Counted from the stretch's first letter, positions 51,896 to 60,678 are shown. The stretch: DNA of 64,000 nt from Martinezella rhizogenes (GCA_013322215.1 JAAMEZ010000036.1:62001-126000), one strand, 5' to 3'. Numbers and translations are program-made. The notes: a model not told the origin generated them from the letters alone.

Positions 51896-51948
51896 CAGGT
51901 TCTGAAAAAACAGACATGAAAATCGTTGACCGAATAAGGGGAACAAAG

Positions 51949-53205
51949 ATGAAGAAGACGATATTTCAAATCACCACGGCTCTGGCCCTCTTAACCGCAG
52001 CCGGCGTCGCCAATGCCGCGGACTGCAAGGTCACGGTCGGCCTGGTGATGGAACTGACCGGTCCGGCCGGCGAATACGGCCAGGCGGGCGCAAAGTCCGT
52101 CGAGATGGCTTTCCGCGACATCAATGCTGCCGGTGGCGCTCATGGCTGCGATCTGGTGACCGATACGCGCGACAGCCAGAGCCAGGGCAATGTCGCCGTC
52201 GATGCTGCCACCCAGTTGGTACAGGTCAAGAAGGTCCCGGCCATCATCGGCGGCATTATTTCGTCGGTGACGATCCCGATCCTGACCTCGGTAACTGCGC
52301 CGGCCAAGATCGTACAGGTGTCGCCCGCCGCCTCCTCGCCGACGCTGACGGCGCTTGGCCGCGACGGCAAGACCAACGGCATCTTCTTCCGCACCATCAC
52401 ATCGGATTCGCTGCAGGGTATCGCTGCCGCCAAATATGCGATCGACAAGGGCTTCAAGAAGCTTGCGATCATCCACGTCAACAACGATTTCGGCGTGAAC
52501 ATGGTCGCCGAATTCTCCAAGGCCTACAAGGCGCTCGGCGGCACCATCGTCTCGACCACCCCCTACAACGAGAAGCAGTCGAGCTATGCCTCGGAAGTGA
52601 CCGCCGGCATGGGCGGCGATCCGGACGGTCTTTACCTCGTCAGCACGCCCGTCGACGGCGCGACCATTGCCCGCACCTGGATCTCGCAGGGCGGCCCGCA
52701 GAAATTCCTGCTCAATGACGGCATGAACAGCCCTGACTTCATCGATTCCGTTGGCGCCGATTATCTGAAGGAAGCTTACGGCACCTCCTCGGGCACGAAC
52801 CCGACCCCGTCGACCGATTACTTCAACAAGAACTACAAGGATTTTTCGGGCATCGAGCCGACCAATCCGGCCGCTGACCGCGCCTATGATGCCGGTGCGA
52901 TCGTTGGCCTCGCGCTTGCTATCGCCGGCGATGACACCTCGAAGCTGAAAGACGACATCTACAAAGTCGTCGACCCCAAGGGTACGCCGATCTATGCCGG
53001 CAAGGAAGAGTTCGCCAAGGCGCTTGGCCTCATCAAGGACGGCAAGCCGATCCGCTATGAAGGCGTCATCGGCCCGGTCTCCTTCGATCAGTATGGCGAC
53101 ATCACCGGCCCCTTCCGCCTCTGGAAGATTGCCGACGGCAAGGTCGCGACCGATGGCCAGCTGTCGATGGAGGACGTCGCCGCCCTCAAGGACAAGCTCA
53201 AGTAG
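51949..53205 (+). CDS. Branched-chain-type binding protein (LivK-like) for the liv importer
   Basis: 418 aa from ATG 51949 (AAGGGGAAC upstream); an upstream ATG at 51916 gives a longer leader. A signal peptide covers residues 1-23 (TALALLTAAGVANA). Peripla_BP_6 features: VTVGLVMELTGPAGEYGQAG, VPAIIGGIISSVTIPILTSV, FRTITSDSLQGIAAAKYAID, NNDFGVNMVAEFSKAYKALG. It is in the plus-strand catabolic operon while its membrane parts are in the divergent liv operon. A stem-loop follows its stop. The ligand is unknown. Confidence 0.92.
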   Translation: MKKTIFQITTALALLTAAGVANAADCKVTVGLVMELTGPAGEYGQAGAKSVEMAFRDINAAGGAHGCDLVTDTRDSQSQGNVAVDAATQLVQVKKVPAIIGGIISSVTIPILTSVTAPAKIVQVSPAASSPTLTALGRDGKTNGIFFRTITSDSLQGIAAAKYAIDKGFKKLAIIHVNNDFGVNMVAEFSKAYKALGGTIVSTTPYNEKQSSYASEVTAGMGGDPDGLYLVSTPVDGATIARTWISQGGPQKFLLNDGMNSPDFIDSVGADYLKEAYGTSSGTNPTPSTDYFNKNYKDFSGIEPTNPAADRAYDAGAIVGLALAIAGDDTSKLKDDIYKVVDPKGTPIYAGKEEFAKALGLIKDGKPIRYEGVIGPVSFDQYGDITGPFRLWKIADGKVATDGQLSMEDVAALKDKLK

Positions 53206-53224
53206 GCCATCCTTTCCGCAAACA

Positions 53225-53252
53225 GCGAGGCGCACCGATTGGCGCGCCTCGC
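53225..53252 (+). other. Stem-loop after LivK-type gene
   Basis: 9-bp arms GCGAGGCGC / GCGCCTCGC with a 10-nt loop, 20 bp after the SBP stop. No T-tract follows, so mRNA stabilisation or attenuation before the FAD oxidoreductase gene is more likely than termination. Confidence 0.65.
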
Positions 53253-53335
53253 GTGAAAACATCCTGGCGCAATCCCTTCAGCGGCTGATCGGTCGAGACC
53301 GCCATCCGGCATAGTTATTGAGAGATCATCCGCTG

Positions 53336-54625
53336 ATGCCCAGCAACGTTGCCAATCCGACCTTATGGACACTGACGGCGGGGCCAACTCCCGAACTTTC
53401 GAGCGCTATACCTTCCCGCTCAGACGTCATCGTGATCGGCGGCGGCTTCACCGGCCTGACCGCGGCGCTTCACATTGCCCGCGCCGGCCGATCCGTCATC
53501 GTCCTCGAGGCCGGGCGATTGGGCGCCGGTGCGAGCGGCATGAATGCCGGCTTCGTCGTGCCGAATTTCGCCAAGGCGGATCCGGCAACCGTCCGCCAGA
53601 AGCTGCCACACGGCAAGGCGGATGCGCTGTTATCGCTGGTCGGCGCGGGTGCCGACGAGGTCTTTGCGACGATCGCAGACGAGGAGATTTCCTGCGACGC
53701 AGCGCAGACCGGCTGGCTGCAGCCGGCCTATGGCGACGATATGGCTGCGATCTTGCGCCAACGGGCAAAGGATTGGACGGAGCTTGGCCGTCCGGTCGAG
53801 TTTCTCGATGCCAGCGCCATCCGAAGCGAAACCGGCATGGATATCTATTCCGGCGGACTGCTCGATCATTCCGGCGGCACCCTCCATCCATTGAATTATC
53901 TCTACGGGCTTGCGCGCGCGGTGACCAAGCGCGGCGGCGTGATCCGTGAGAGCAGCAGGGTCGAGCGTGTCGAACGACATGGCGGTACCTGGCGCGTCAG
54001 TCTCGCCGGTCACGAAATCGAAACGGATGTCGTCATCCTCGCCACCAATGCCTTTACCGACGGGATAGCCGCGCGCATGGGCCGAACCGGTGTACCGCTG
54101 AAAGTCTATCAGGTGGCAACGAGGCCGATCGATGCCGAAACCGTTGCACGGATCGCCCCGCATCGCCGCCCAGTCGGCGACACGCGCTCCAACCTGTTCA
54201 CCTATCGGCTCGATCGTGACAACAGGCTGATCAGCGGCGGCATGGCGATCAATCCGATCGGCGCCTTCGAGCGTGTCGGCCGCGCTGTCGTCGACCGGCT
54301 GACCTCCGAACTCCGCCTGCCGCACCATCCCGGCATGGAGATCGTCTGGACCGGAACGGCGATCATGACGCCGGATTTCCTGCCGCGTCTTTACCGTTTC
54401 GGCGACGGCTTCTTCGGAGGGATCGGCTGCAACGGCCGCGGCATCGCCATGACGGCGCAACTCGGCCGGATACTGGCGAGACTGGCGCTCGGCGAGGCGG
54501 TGGATTCCCTGCCGATCCCGATCCAATCCAGTCGCGCCCTGCCATTTCATGGCTTCACCCCGATCGTCGCTTCGCTTGCGCTGGCACATGCGCGCTTTGA
54601 AGATTGGCGAGCCGGCCGTCGATAG
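53336..54625 (+). CDS. FAD-dependent oxidoreductase (DAO/DadA-like amine oxidase)
   Basis: 429 aa from ATG 53336; a TTG at 53318 is an alternative. FAD-binding Rossmann motif SDVIVIGGGFTGLTAALHIA (GxGxxG, about residues 30-49) and the second flavin contact VILATNAFTD. The C-terminal part has GIGCNGRGIAMTAQLGRILA, typical of the DAO superfamily (glycine/D-amino-acid/sarcosine oxidases and gamma-glutamylputrescine-type oxidases). It probably removes an amine or oxidises a C-N bond. It ends the catabolic operon, suggesting the imported compound contains nitrogen. Confidence 0.88.
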   Translation: MPSNVANPTLWTLTAGPTPELSSAIPSRSDVIVIGGGFTGLTAALHIARAGRSVIVLEAGRLGAGASGMNAGFVVPNFAKADPATVRQKLPHGKADALLSLVGAGADEVFATIADEEISCDAAQTGWLQPAYGDDMAAILRQRAKDWTELGRPVEFLDASAIRSETGMDIYSGGLLDHSGGTLHPLNYLYGLARAVTKRGGVIRESSRVERVERHGGTWRVSLAGHEIETDVVILATNAFTDGIAARMGRTGVPLKVYQVATRPIDAETVARIAPHRRPVGDTRSNLFTYRLDRDNRLISGGMAINPIGAFERVGRAVVDRLTSELRLPHHPGMEIVWTGTAIMTPDFLPRLYRFGDGFFGGIGCNGRGIAMTAQLGRILARLALGEAVDSLPIPIQSSRALPFHGFTPIVASLALAHARFEDWRAGRR

Positions 54626-54799
54626 CTTCTCGTAGGATCGATGTTTATGAGCGCCGACACAGCCTCAGGCAGTAATTGACCATTAATTCTATAGAGAAAG
54701 GAATGAAGACGCGACCGCATCCCCAAAAATGAAATGCCTTTTCTCGAAGCCTGGCTTTGAATGCGGCATCGTGGCGCCGAATGAAATCGGAGCCTGCCC

Positions 54800-56017
54800 A
54801 TGAACGCGCAACTGCACCATATCAACGCCACGCACCCGGAGGCCACGGTACTGGAAACCGAACAACAGGCACTGGCAGTCGCGCAGGCGCTTGCCGAGCG
54901 CTTTGCCGCCACCGCTTCGGAGCGCGATAGCGAAAGGCTGCTCCCCTTTGCCGAGATGGATGCCCTGGCACAATCCGGACTGCTGGCGATTACCGTCCCC
55001 GAGGAATATGGCGGCCTGGATGTTTCGAATACAACGCTGGCCGAGATCACGGCCATCCTTGCCGAGGCCGATGGCTCGATCGGGCAGATTCCGCAAAACC
55101 ATTTCTATATCCTCGAGGCTTTGCGCGTCGATGGTTCCGAGGATCAAAAACGGTACTTCTTCGGCCGCGCATTGGCGGGCGATCGTTTTGGCAATGCCTT
55201 GTCCGAGCGTGGCACGAAGACAGTCGGGCACTACAATACCCGCATCACCCGCGATGGCCCCGGCTATCGTATCAATGGTCGCAAGTTCTATTCGACGGGC
55301 GTTCTCTTTGCCGATTGGATCACCGTCTTTGCGCTGGATGAGGCCGACAAGCTGGTCATGGCTTTCGTTCCAAAAGGTACCGAAGGCGTCGAAATCATCG
55401 ACGATTGGGATGGCTTTGGACAGCGCACGACCGGCAGTGGCACCACGGCGCTCAACAATGTCTATGTCAATGCCGACCATGTCGTCCTGCACCACAAGGG
55501 CTTCGAGCGGCCGACGACGATTGGCTCGGTCGGCCAGATCATCCATGCCGGCGTCGATCTCGGCATTGCGCGGGCCGCCTTCGCCGAGACTCTGAATTTC
55601 GTGAAGACCAGATCGCGTCCCTGGATGGACAGCGGCGTCGAACGCGCGAGCGACGATCCGCTGACGATCGCCAAGGTTGGCCAGATCGCCATCCGGCTTG
55701 AAGCGGCGGCTGCGACCGTCGAACGCGCTGGCCGTAAAGTCGATGCCGCACAGGTCGAGACGACGGAAAACAGAGTGGTCGAGGCGACGCTGGCCGTTGC
55801 CGCCGCCAAGGTATTGACGACGGAAATCGCCATCGAAGCGACAAACATCCTGTTCGAGCTTGCCGGCACGGCCTCGGTCAAGCTCGACCTCAATCTCGAT
55901 CGCCACTGGCGCAACGCGCGCACGCATACGCTTCATGACCCCGTTCGCTGGAAATATCACGTCGTCGGCAATTATCACCTCAACGACGTCATCCCGCCGA
56001 AGAACGGGGCGCTTTGA
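54800..56017 (+). CDS. SfnB-like flavin oxidoreductase (acyl-CoA dehydrogenase fold, sulfur acquisition)
   Basis: 405 aa. Acyl-CoA-dehydrogenase-like fold with VPEEYGGLDVSNTTLAEITA, GNALSERGTKTVGHYNTRIT, INGRKFYSTGVLFADWITVF and the C-terminal NARTHTLHDPVRWKYHVVG. These match the TIGR04022 SfnB family, which is linked to dimethylsulfone/organosulfur use under sulfate limitation. It presumably reduces or oxygenates an organosulfur compound with FMNH2 or FAD. It converges on the FtsZ paralogue and lies about 1.4 kb from the related DszC-like gene at 57394, forming a sulfur-scavenging locus. Confidence 0.85.
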   Translation: MNAQLHHINATHPEATVLETEQQALAVAQALAERFAATASERDSERLLPFAEMDALAQSGLLAITVPEEYGGLDVSNTTLAEITAILAEADGSIGQIPQNHFYILEALRVDGSEDQKRYFFGRALAGDRFGNALSERGTKTVGHYNTRITRDGPGYRINGRKFYSTGVLFADWITVFALDEADKLVMAFVPKGTEGVEIIDDWDGFGQRTTGSGTTALNNVYVNADHVVLHHKGFERPTTIGSVGQIIHAGVDLGIARAAFAETLNFVKTRSRPWMDSGVERASDDPLTIAKVGQIAIRLEAAAATVERAGRKVDAAQVETTENRVVEATLAVAAAKVLTTEIAIEATNILFELAGTASVKLDLNLDRHWRNARTHTLHDPVRWKYHVVGNYHLNDVIPPKNGAL

Positions 56018-56027
56018 CGGATAGACA

Positions 56028-56055
56028 AAAGCCCCGTCGTGAGCGCCGGGGCTTT
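56028..56055. terminator. Hairpin terminator between SfnB-like and ftsZ-like genes
   Basis: 9-bp GC-rich arms AAAGCCCCG / CGGGGCTTT with a 10-nt loop, 11 bp after the SfnB-like stop and 43 bp from the minus-strand FtsZ-like stop. Short T-runs on both sides make it usable in both directions. Confidence 0.75.
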
Positions 56056-56097
56056 CATACAATCAGGCATAAATCAGGACCGCCACGCTGAAGCCGG

Positions 56098-57105
56098 TCA
56101 GTATCGATCCATATTGACTTCCATGGACTGACCAGCGGACGCCGCGAGACTTTCCAGACCGGTTGCAACGACCGATACCCTGAACACCCCGTCGAGATTC
56201 TTGTCAAAGATCGCGCCGACGACGATATCGGCATCGGCAAAGACTTCGTCGCGGATGCGACTGGCGGCCTCATCGACCTCGAACAGCGTCATGTCCGTTC
56301 CGCCGGAAATGGAGATCAGCACGCCCCGCGCACCCTTCATGCTCATGTCGTCCAGAAGCGGGTTGGAGACGGCGGCATCTGCCGCTTTCAATGCGCGGCC
56401 CGGCCCTGAGGCTTCGCCCGTTCCCATCATCGCACGTCCCATCCCCCGCATCACGGATTTGACGTCGGCGAAGTCGAGGTTGATGAGACCTTCCTTGATG
56501 ATCAGATCCGTGATGCAGCTGACACCCGCATACAAGACGCGATCCGCAGTCACAAAGGCATTTGCGAAGGTGGTCGTGGCATCCGCAATGCGAAACAGGT
56601 TCTGATTGGGAATGACGATGACAGTGTCTGCACTTTCGCGCAGCCGCTCGATGCCCTCGTCGGCCGTGCGCATGCGCCGGTTGCCTTCGAACGTAAAGGG
56701 CTTGGTGACGACACCGACCGTCAGAATGCCCGCCTGCCGCGCGACCTGAGCGATGATCGGGGCGGCGCCTGTGCCAGTGCCGCCACCCATGCCGGCCGTC
56801 ACGAAGCACATGTGCGTGCCCTGGAGATGGTCCATGATCTCATCAATGGATTCCTCGGCAGCGGCTCGTCCGATTTCCGGCAGGGAGCCTGCCCCGAGAC
56901 CTTCCGTCACCTGCGCGCCAAGTTGAATGCGCCTCGTCGCCTTGGACGTCGCAAGCGCCTGCGCATCCGTATTTGCCGCGATGAATTCAACACCCTGAAG
57001 TTGTTGCGCGATCATATTGTTGATCGCGTTGCCGCCGCCACCGCCGACACCAACGACGGAAATCTTCGGTATCACCCCGGAAAGTGGTGCGCGCGTGTCA
57101 GCCAT
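56098..57105 (-). CDS. Short FtsZ paralogue (FtsZ2-like, no C-terminal tail)
   Basis: 335 aa from ATG 57105 behind GGAG (the ATG at 57117 is less likely). Tubulin/FtsZ fold: VVGVGGGGGNAINNMI, tubulin signature AGMGGGTGTGAAPIIAQVAR (G107-G113), and the T7 loop INLDFADVKSVM with N209, D211 and D214 for GTP hydrolysis. It ends about where the GTPase core ends and lacks the long linker and conserved C-terminal peptide that bind FtsA/ZipA-type partners. Sinorhizobium has a similar short FtsZ2 beside the normal FtsZ. The gene sits between two sulfur-acquisition genes, unlike ftsQAZ clusters. It could poison, modulate or replace cell-division polymers. Confidence 0.92.
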   Translation of the reverse strand: MADTRAPLSGVIPKISVVGVGGGGGNAINNMIAQQLQGVEFIAANTDAQALATSKATRRIQLGAQVTEGLGAGSLPEIGRAAAEESIDEIMDHLQGTHMCFVTAGMGGGTGTGAAPIIAQVARQAGILTVGVVTKPFTFEGNRRMRTADEGIERLRESADTVIVIPNQNLFRIADATTTFANAFVTADRVLYAGVSCITDLIIKEGLINLDFADVKSVMRGMGRAMMGTGEASGPGRALKAADAAVSNPLLDDMSMKGARGVLISISGGTDMTLFEVDEAASRIRDEVFADADIVVGAIFDKNLDGVFRVSVVATGLESLAASAGQSMEVNMDRY

Positions 57106-57393
57106 GAAGGACTCCATTGGATCAATTTCATTCTCAATCGCGATCGCCTGTCCTTGTGGAAACAGACGTTGGAGCGATTCGTGAGCCAGGAGATCCTAGT
57201 GAGGAACGTGTGCGCATTGCGGCACGTGCCGGCAACCCTCCACAGAATAATGAGTTGAGCACAGGATTTGTGAGCCGGATATTGAAACATCAATCCCCAG
57301 CATTGCGCGAAGGCCACAATCGGGCGAGCGCGCTTGAAGCTGTGGTATGTTCCAACCCTAGGCCCACGCCGCGCCGCGCTCTCGCCCCGGTGG

Positions 57394-58599
57394 TCAGCTG
57401 TAGAGGCTGACTTCGGGAATCCGGTCGTTCAGAACGAACTCGCCGACTTCCTTGGCCTTGTAGAAGACCGGATCGTGCAGGGTATGCGTCCGCACATTGC
57501 GCCAGAAGCGATCGAAGCGATATTTCTCGGCGGTCGAACGGGCGCCAGTCAGCTCGAAGACGCGTGAGGTGATATCGAGGGCAACATGGGTCGCGTGCAC
57601 CTTCGCAGCATAGGCCTCGGCTGCCGCCTCGCCACGCTCCCGTGCGGTCGCCTTGCTTCCTCTCGCCAGAGCTTCCTGAACCACCGCCGCAGCGCTGTCA
57701 GCCAGCGCGGCTGATGCCTTGAGGGCTGCTGTGAATTCACCGACGCGCTCCAGAATATAGGGATCGTCCGATGCCCGATCGACGCCAGAGGTGATCCATG
57801 GCCGCGTTGTAGTGCGGACATACTCGACGGCCTCTCGCAACGCCCCTTCGGCGGTGCCGAGATAGAAATTCACGAAAACAAGCTGAATGAGGGGCGTGTT
57901 GAAGGTCGCGAGCACCGGCGCTTCGCCGCCAGCCGATGCCACTCTGTCCAGATCCTCTTCATAGACGGGGAAATCATGGAACTCGACGCTGCCGCTGTCG
58001 GAGAGACGCTGGCCGAAATTGTCCCAGTCGTCATTGGCCTTGTAGCCTGACCGATTGGTCGGAACGGCAAAGCCGACGATCCGGTCATCAAGCGCGGCAT
58101 TGGCGTTGATGTAGTCGGATACGTGAGCGGCCGTGGAAAAGGATTTGCGGCCGTTCAGAACATAGCCGTTGCCGCGGCGGGTCAGAACGAGGCCCGGATC
58201 GCGAGGGTTGACCGCTGCACCCCAGTAAAGGCTGTTGGCAACCGTCTTGCCGCCGAGTTCCTGGGCGCGCGCCTCGTCGAAGGCCCAATAGATATATTGG
58301 CTGTTGACATAGTGATAGCCGAGAAGCTGGCCGATGGAGCTTTCGCCGCGCGCAAGAATGCGCACCAGCCGCAAGCCATCCACCCAATCGAGGCCGCCGC
58401 CGCCAATCTGTGGTTCATGCAGCGCGTTCAACAATCCGGCATTTTTCAGTTTGACGATTTCACCGAGCGGCGGCCGACCTTCGCGATCAAGCTCCGCTGC
58501 GCGCTTGGAAAGGTCAACGGAAATCTCTTCGGCTCTGGTAAAAAGGTCCTCGCGCGTGGCGTTTCGATTGCTCGCAAAGACGACGTTGGACTGGCTCAT
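57394..58599 (-). CDS. DszC/SfnC-like flavin monooxygenase (acyl-CoA dehydrogenase fold)
   Basis: 401 aa. Acyl-CoA-dehydrogenase-fold monooxygenase with IGGGGLDWVDGLRLVRILAR, GESSIGQLLGYHYVNSQYIY, FSTAAHVSDYINANA, GSVEFHDFPVYEEDLDRV and a C-terminal RNVRTHTLHDPVFYKAKEVG. Features match the DszC/SfnC group that oxygenates sulfur atoms or sulfones with FMNH2. It is about 30% similar by eye to the SfnB-like protein at 54800 but distinct. It is co-directional with the binding-protein gene at 58672, 72 bp apart. Probable role: sulfur scavenging from organosulfur compounds; a flavin reductase is not seen here. Confidence 0.83.
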   Translation of the reverse strand: MSQSNVVFASNRNATREDLFTRAEEISVDLSKRAAELDREGRPPLGEIVKLKNAGLLNALHEPQIGGGGLDWVDGLRLVRILARGESSIGQLLGYHYVNSQYIYWAFDEARAQELGGKTVANSLYWGAAVNPRDPGLVLTRRGNGYVLNGRKSFSTAAHVSDYINANAALDDRIVGFAVPTNRSGYKANDDWDNFGQRLSDSGSVEFHDFPVYEEDLDRVASAGGEAPVLATFNTPLIQLVFVNFYLGTAEGALREAVEYVRTTTRPWITSGVDRASDDPYILERVGEFTAALKASAALADSAAAVVQEALARGSKATARERGEAAAEAYAAKVHATHVALDITSRVFELTGARSTAEKYRFDRFWRNVRTHTLHDPVFYKAKEVGEFVLNDRIPEVSLYS

Positions 58600-58627
58600 G
58601 ATATGAACTCCGGTTCATGGACGTAAT

Positions 58628-58653
58628 CCGGCGGGATCGGAAAGTCCCGCCGG
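58628..58653 (-). other. Stem-loop after orphan SBP gene
   Basis: Perfect 9-bp stem CCGGCGGGA / TCCCGCCGG with an 8-nt loop, in the 72-bp gap between the SBP stop and the DszC-like start (both minus strand). No T-tract; probably an mRNA-stabilising or attenuating structure. Confidence 0.65.
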
Positions 58654-58671
58654 CATATCGAGGATGACTGC

Positions 58672-59715
58672 TTAGAAAAGCTTGTCCGGTATCCAGCTGG
58701 CGGTCACCGCATCGCTGGCGCTGAAGGCCGGAACTTTCTTGGCCAGTTCCTCGATCGTCTGGACCTTAGCGGCGCGAAGCCCTTCCTGCGTCAACAGCGT
58801 CGGCTTGACGGTGATCTGATGCGGAACCTCTTGTCCCGCGACCTGCAACGCGGCGGCGCGGATGGAGACGGCGCCGACAACGGCGGGATTGGTCGCAACC
58901 GTCGCAACCCATGGGCTACCCGGCTCGGTGATCTCCTGAATGTCGGCAGTCGATACGTCGGCCGAATAGATCTTCAGCTTGTCGGCAATGCCGAGATCCG
59001 TAGCGGCAAGCTTCACACCGCGCGCGAATTCATCATAAGGCGCGAAGATGACGGAGATGTCGGGATTGGCCGCAAGCGCCGCCTTGGCCTGATCGGCCGT
59101 GGAGGTCGCCGTCGTATCGCTGACATTGCCGAAGCGGGCTTTTTCGACCACGCCCGCATTCTGCTTCTTGAACGCGTCCCAAACCTCGTTGCGACGGTCG
59201 AGCGGGGCAAAGCCGGCGACGTAGACATAGCCTGCCTTGAAGCTGTCGCCGTTCTCCTTGACGACCTGCTTCAGGGCAAGGTCGGCAAGCTCATGATCGC
59301 TCTGTTCGACCTGCGGGATTTTCGGATTGTTGAGATTGACGTCGAAAGCAACGACCTTGATACCCTTGTCGAGCGCCTGCTGAACGACATCGCCAAGCGA
59401 TTCCGGCAGGCCATGATCGATGACGATGGCGGAGACACCGAGATTGATCGCCTGAAGGATCTGTTCGCGCTGGGCGGCTGCGTCCTGACGGCCGGGGAAG
59501 ACACGCAGATCGATATCGAGCGCTTTGGCCTGCGCCTCTGCACCAGCCTGATAGGCCTGGAAGAAATCGCCTGCGGAGATGTAGCTGACCAAGGCGATCT
59601 TCACGCCCCCCTTGTCAAAGGGCGCAGGAGCGCCATTCACACCGCCAGCCAGCGCGGCCTGCGCAAGAAGAAGCGGAGTAACGGCCGACAGGGCAAGCCG
59701 TGTGATAAGTCTCAT
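58672..59715 (-). CDS. Orphan periplasmic sugar-type binding protein next to sulfur genes
   Basis: 347 aa from ATG 59715 (alternative 59730). A signal peptide spans about residues 1-24 (ALSAVTPLLLAQAALAGG). Peripla_BP_4 fold: KIALVSYISAGDFFQAYQAG, VSAIVIDHGLPESLGDVVQQ, IKVVAFDVNLNNPKIPQVEQ, ISVIFAPYDEFARGVKLAAT. It resembles ribose/galactose-type SBPs, but no permease or ATPase lies within the window on this side. It is transcribed with the DszC-like monooxygenase, so its ligand may be a sulfur-containing compound rather than a plain sugar. An upstream gap of about 185 bp holds its promoter. Confidence 0.85.
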   Translation of the reverse strand: MRLITRLALSAVTPLLLAQAALAGGVNGAPAPFDKGGVKIALVSYISAGDFFQAYQAGAEAQAKALDIDLRVFPGRQDAAAQREQILQAINLGVSAIVIDHGLPESLGDVVQQALDKGIKVVAFDVNLNNPKIPQVEQSDHELADLALKQVVKENGDSFKAGYVYVAGFAPLDRRNEVWDAFKKQNAGVVEKARFGNVSDTTATSTADQAKAALAANPDISVIFAPYDEFARGVKLAATDLGIADKLKIYSADVSTADIQEITEPGSPWVATVATNPAVVGAVSIRAAALQVAGQEVPHQITVKPTLLTQEGLRAAKVQTIEELAKKVPAFSASDAVTASWIPDKLF

Positions 59716-59900
59716 CGTCGCGATCCTCACGATCCATCACAAGCGTCGTCTGACGGAACCGTGACCCTGCGACGCATGCAATTATTAGATATAAACCCTA
59801 TGTTTTTTGTAGATTAAATCATCCGATTTTGGCTGGCTTCGGAGATTCTTTGTTCGTTTGCCGAAGGGTTGGCGGCAAGGACTTACCCGCCAGAAAGGCC

Positions 59901-60572
59901 TTACGCGAAGGGTTCCGTGAGCATCTCTTCAAGATCCGCTCGTGCCTGCGGCGAAAGATAGGGTCGCAGCAAGCTGGCGACCTGGCCGAGTCCCCAATGC
60001 ACATGCGCGGGCGCAAGATCGCTAATCCCTTCCTGAAGGCCGAGATAGACGGCCCAATAGGTCGACACGATCCACATATTGGTCATCAGCGGCTTGCGGT
60101 CGCTGAAGGCGACGCTGATCAGGCCGGCATCCTCCATTCGCTGAAAAATGACGTCGACGGAAAGGCGCATGCCCGAACTGACCATCAGGATTGGCGCTTT
60201 CAAGCCGGGGGCAATCGCCAAGAGGCCTGGAATGTCCCGAAATAGGAAGCGATGCGTCCAGATGAGCGAGAACCATTTGCGCAGAAAACCGGCATAGGCT
60301 TTCGAATCCGCTCCCTGAACGGCATCAGCCTGCCTGACCAGCGCCAAGGCATCGGCTTCGAAACGGGAAAACAAGGCGAGCACAAGCGATTCCTTGGTGC
60401 GGAAATGATAATAGAGATTGCCCTGATTGATGTGCACGGCCTTGGCGATCTCGGCAGTGGTCACCGCCTCAGGCCCCTTCTGATTGAAGAGCGACAAAGT
60501 CGAGACGAGGATCCGCTCACGTGTGTGGGGCCGCGCTGCGGCTTCCGCTCCTCTGCTTTTGTTGGCCGACAT
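59901..60572 (-). CDS. TetR-family repressor of divergent P450
   Basis: 223 aa from ATG 60572 behind GGGGAG. A TetR N-terminal HTH (about 20-70: TRERILVSTLSLFNQKGPEA, then EIAKAVHINQGNLYYHFRTK ESLVLALF) is followed by an all-helical ligand domain. It diverges from the cytochrome P450 gene across a 106-bp gap that carries two tandem 16-bp palindromes, ideal for TetR dimers. It probably represses the P450 until its substrate appears. The ligand pocket cannot be predicted. Confidence 0.9.
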   Translation of the reverse strand: MSANKSRGAEAAARPHTRERILVSTLSLFNQKGPEAVTTAEIAKAVHINQGNLYYHFRTKESLVLALFSRFEADALALVRQADAVQGADSKAYAGFLRKWFSLIWTHRFLFRDIPGLLAIAPGLKAPILMVSSGMRLSVDVIFQRMEDAGLISVAFSDRKPLMTNMWIVSTYWAVYLGLQEGISDLAPAHVHWGLGQVASLLRPYLSPQARADLEEMLTEPFA

Positions 60573-60593
60573 TTCGATCTCCCCTTGAAGCTC

Positions 60594-60632
60594 TAAGGTA
60601 TCCACCTTATTCTCTCTAAGGCAAATACCTTA
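60594..60632. promoter_or_regulatory. Two tandem 16-bp palindromes, candidate TetR operators
   Basis: Site 1 (60594-60609) is TAAGGT-atcc-ACCTTA and site 2 (60617-60632) is TAAGG-caaata-CCTTA. They are 23 bp apart start to start (about two helical turns), and the outer 8-mers TAAGGTAT/ATACCTTA also form a large palindrome. They lie between the TetR start (60572) and the P450 start (60679). Binding by the TetR dimer to repress both genes is inferred. Confidence 0.78.
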
Positions 60633-60678
60633 ATCCTGATCTACAGGCATCCGCCAGGGCGAACAAGGAGATAGAAGG

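Noticed and set aside
51991..53262. 423-codon minus-strand frame opposite the LivK-type gene
   Set aside because: Antisense to a clear SBP with signal peptide and ribosome site.
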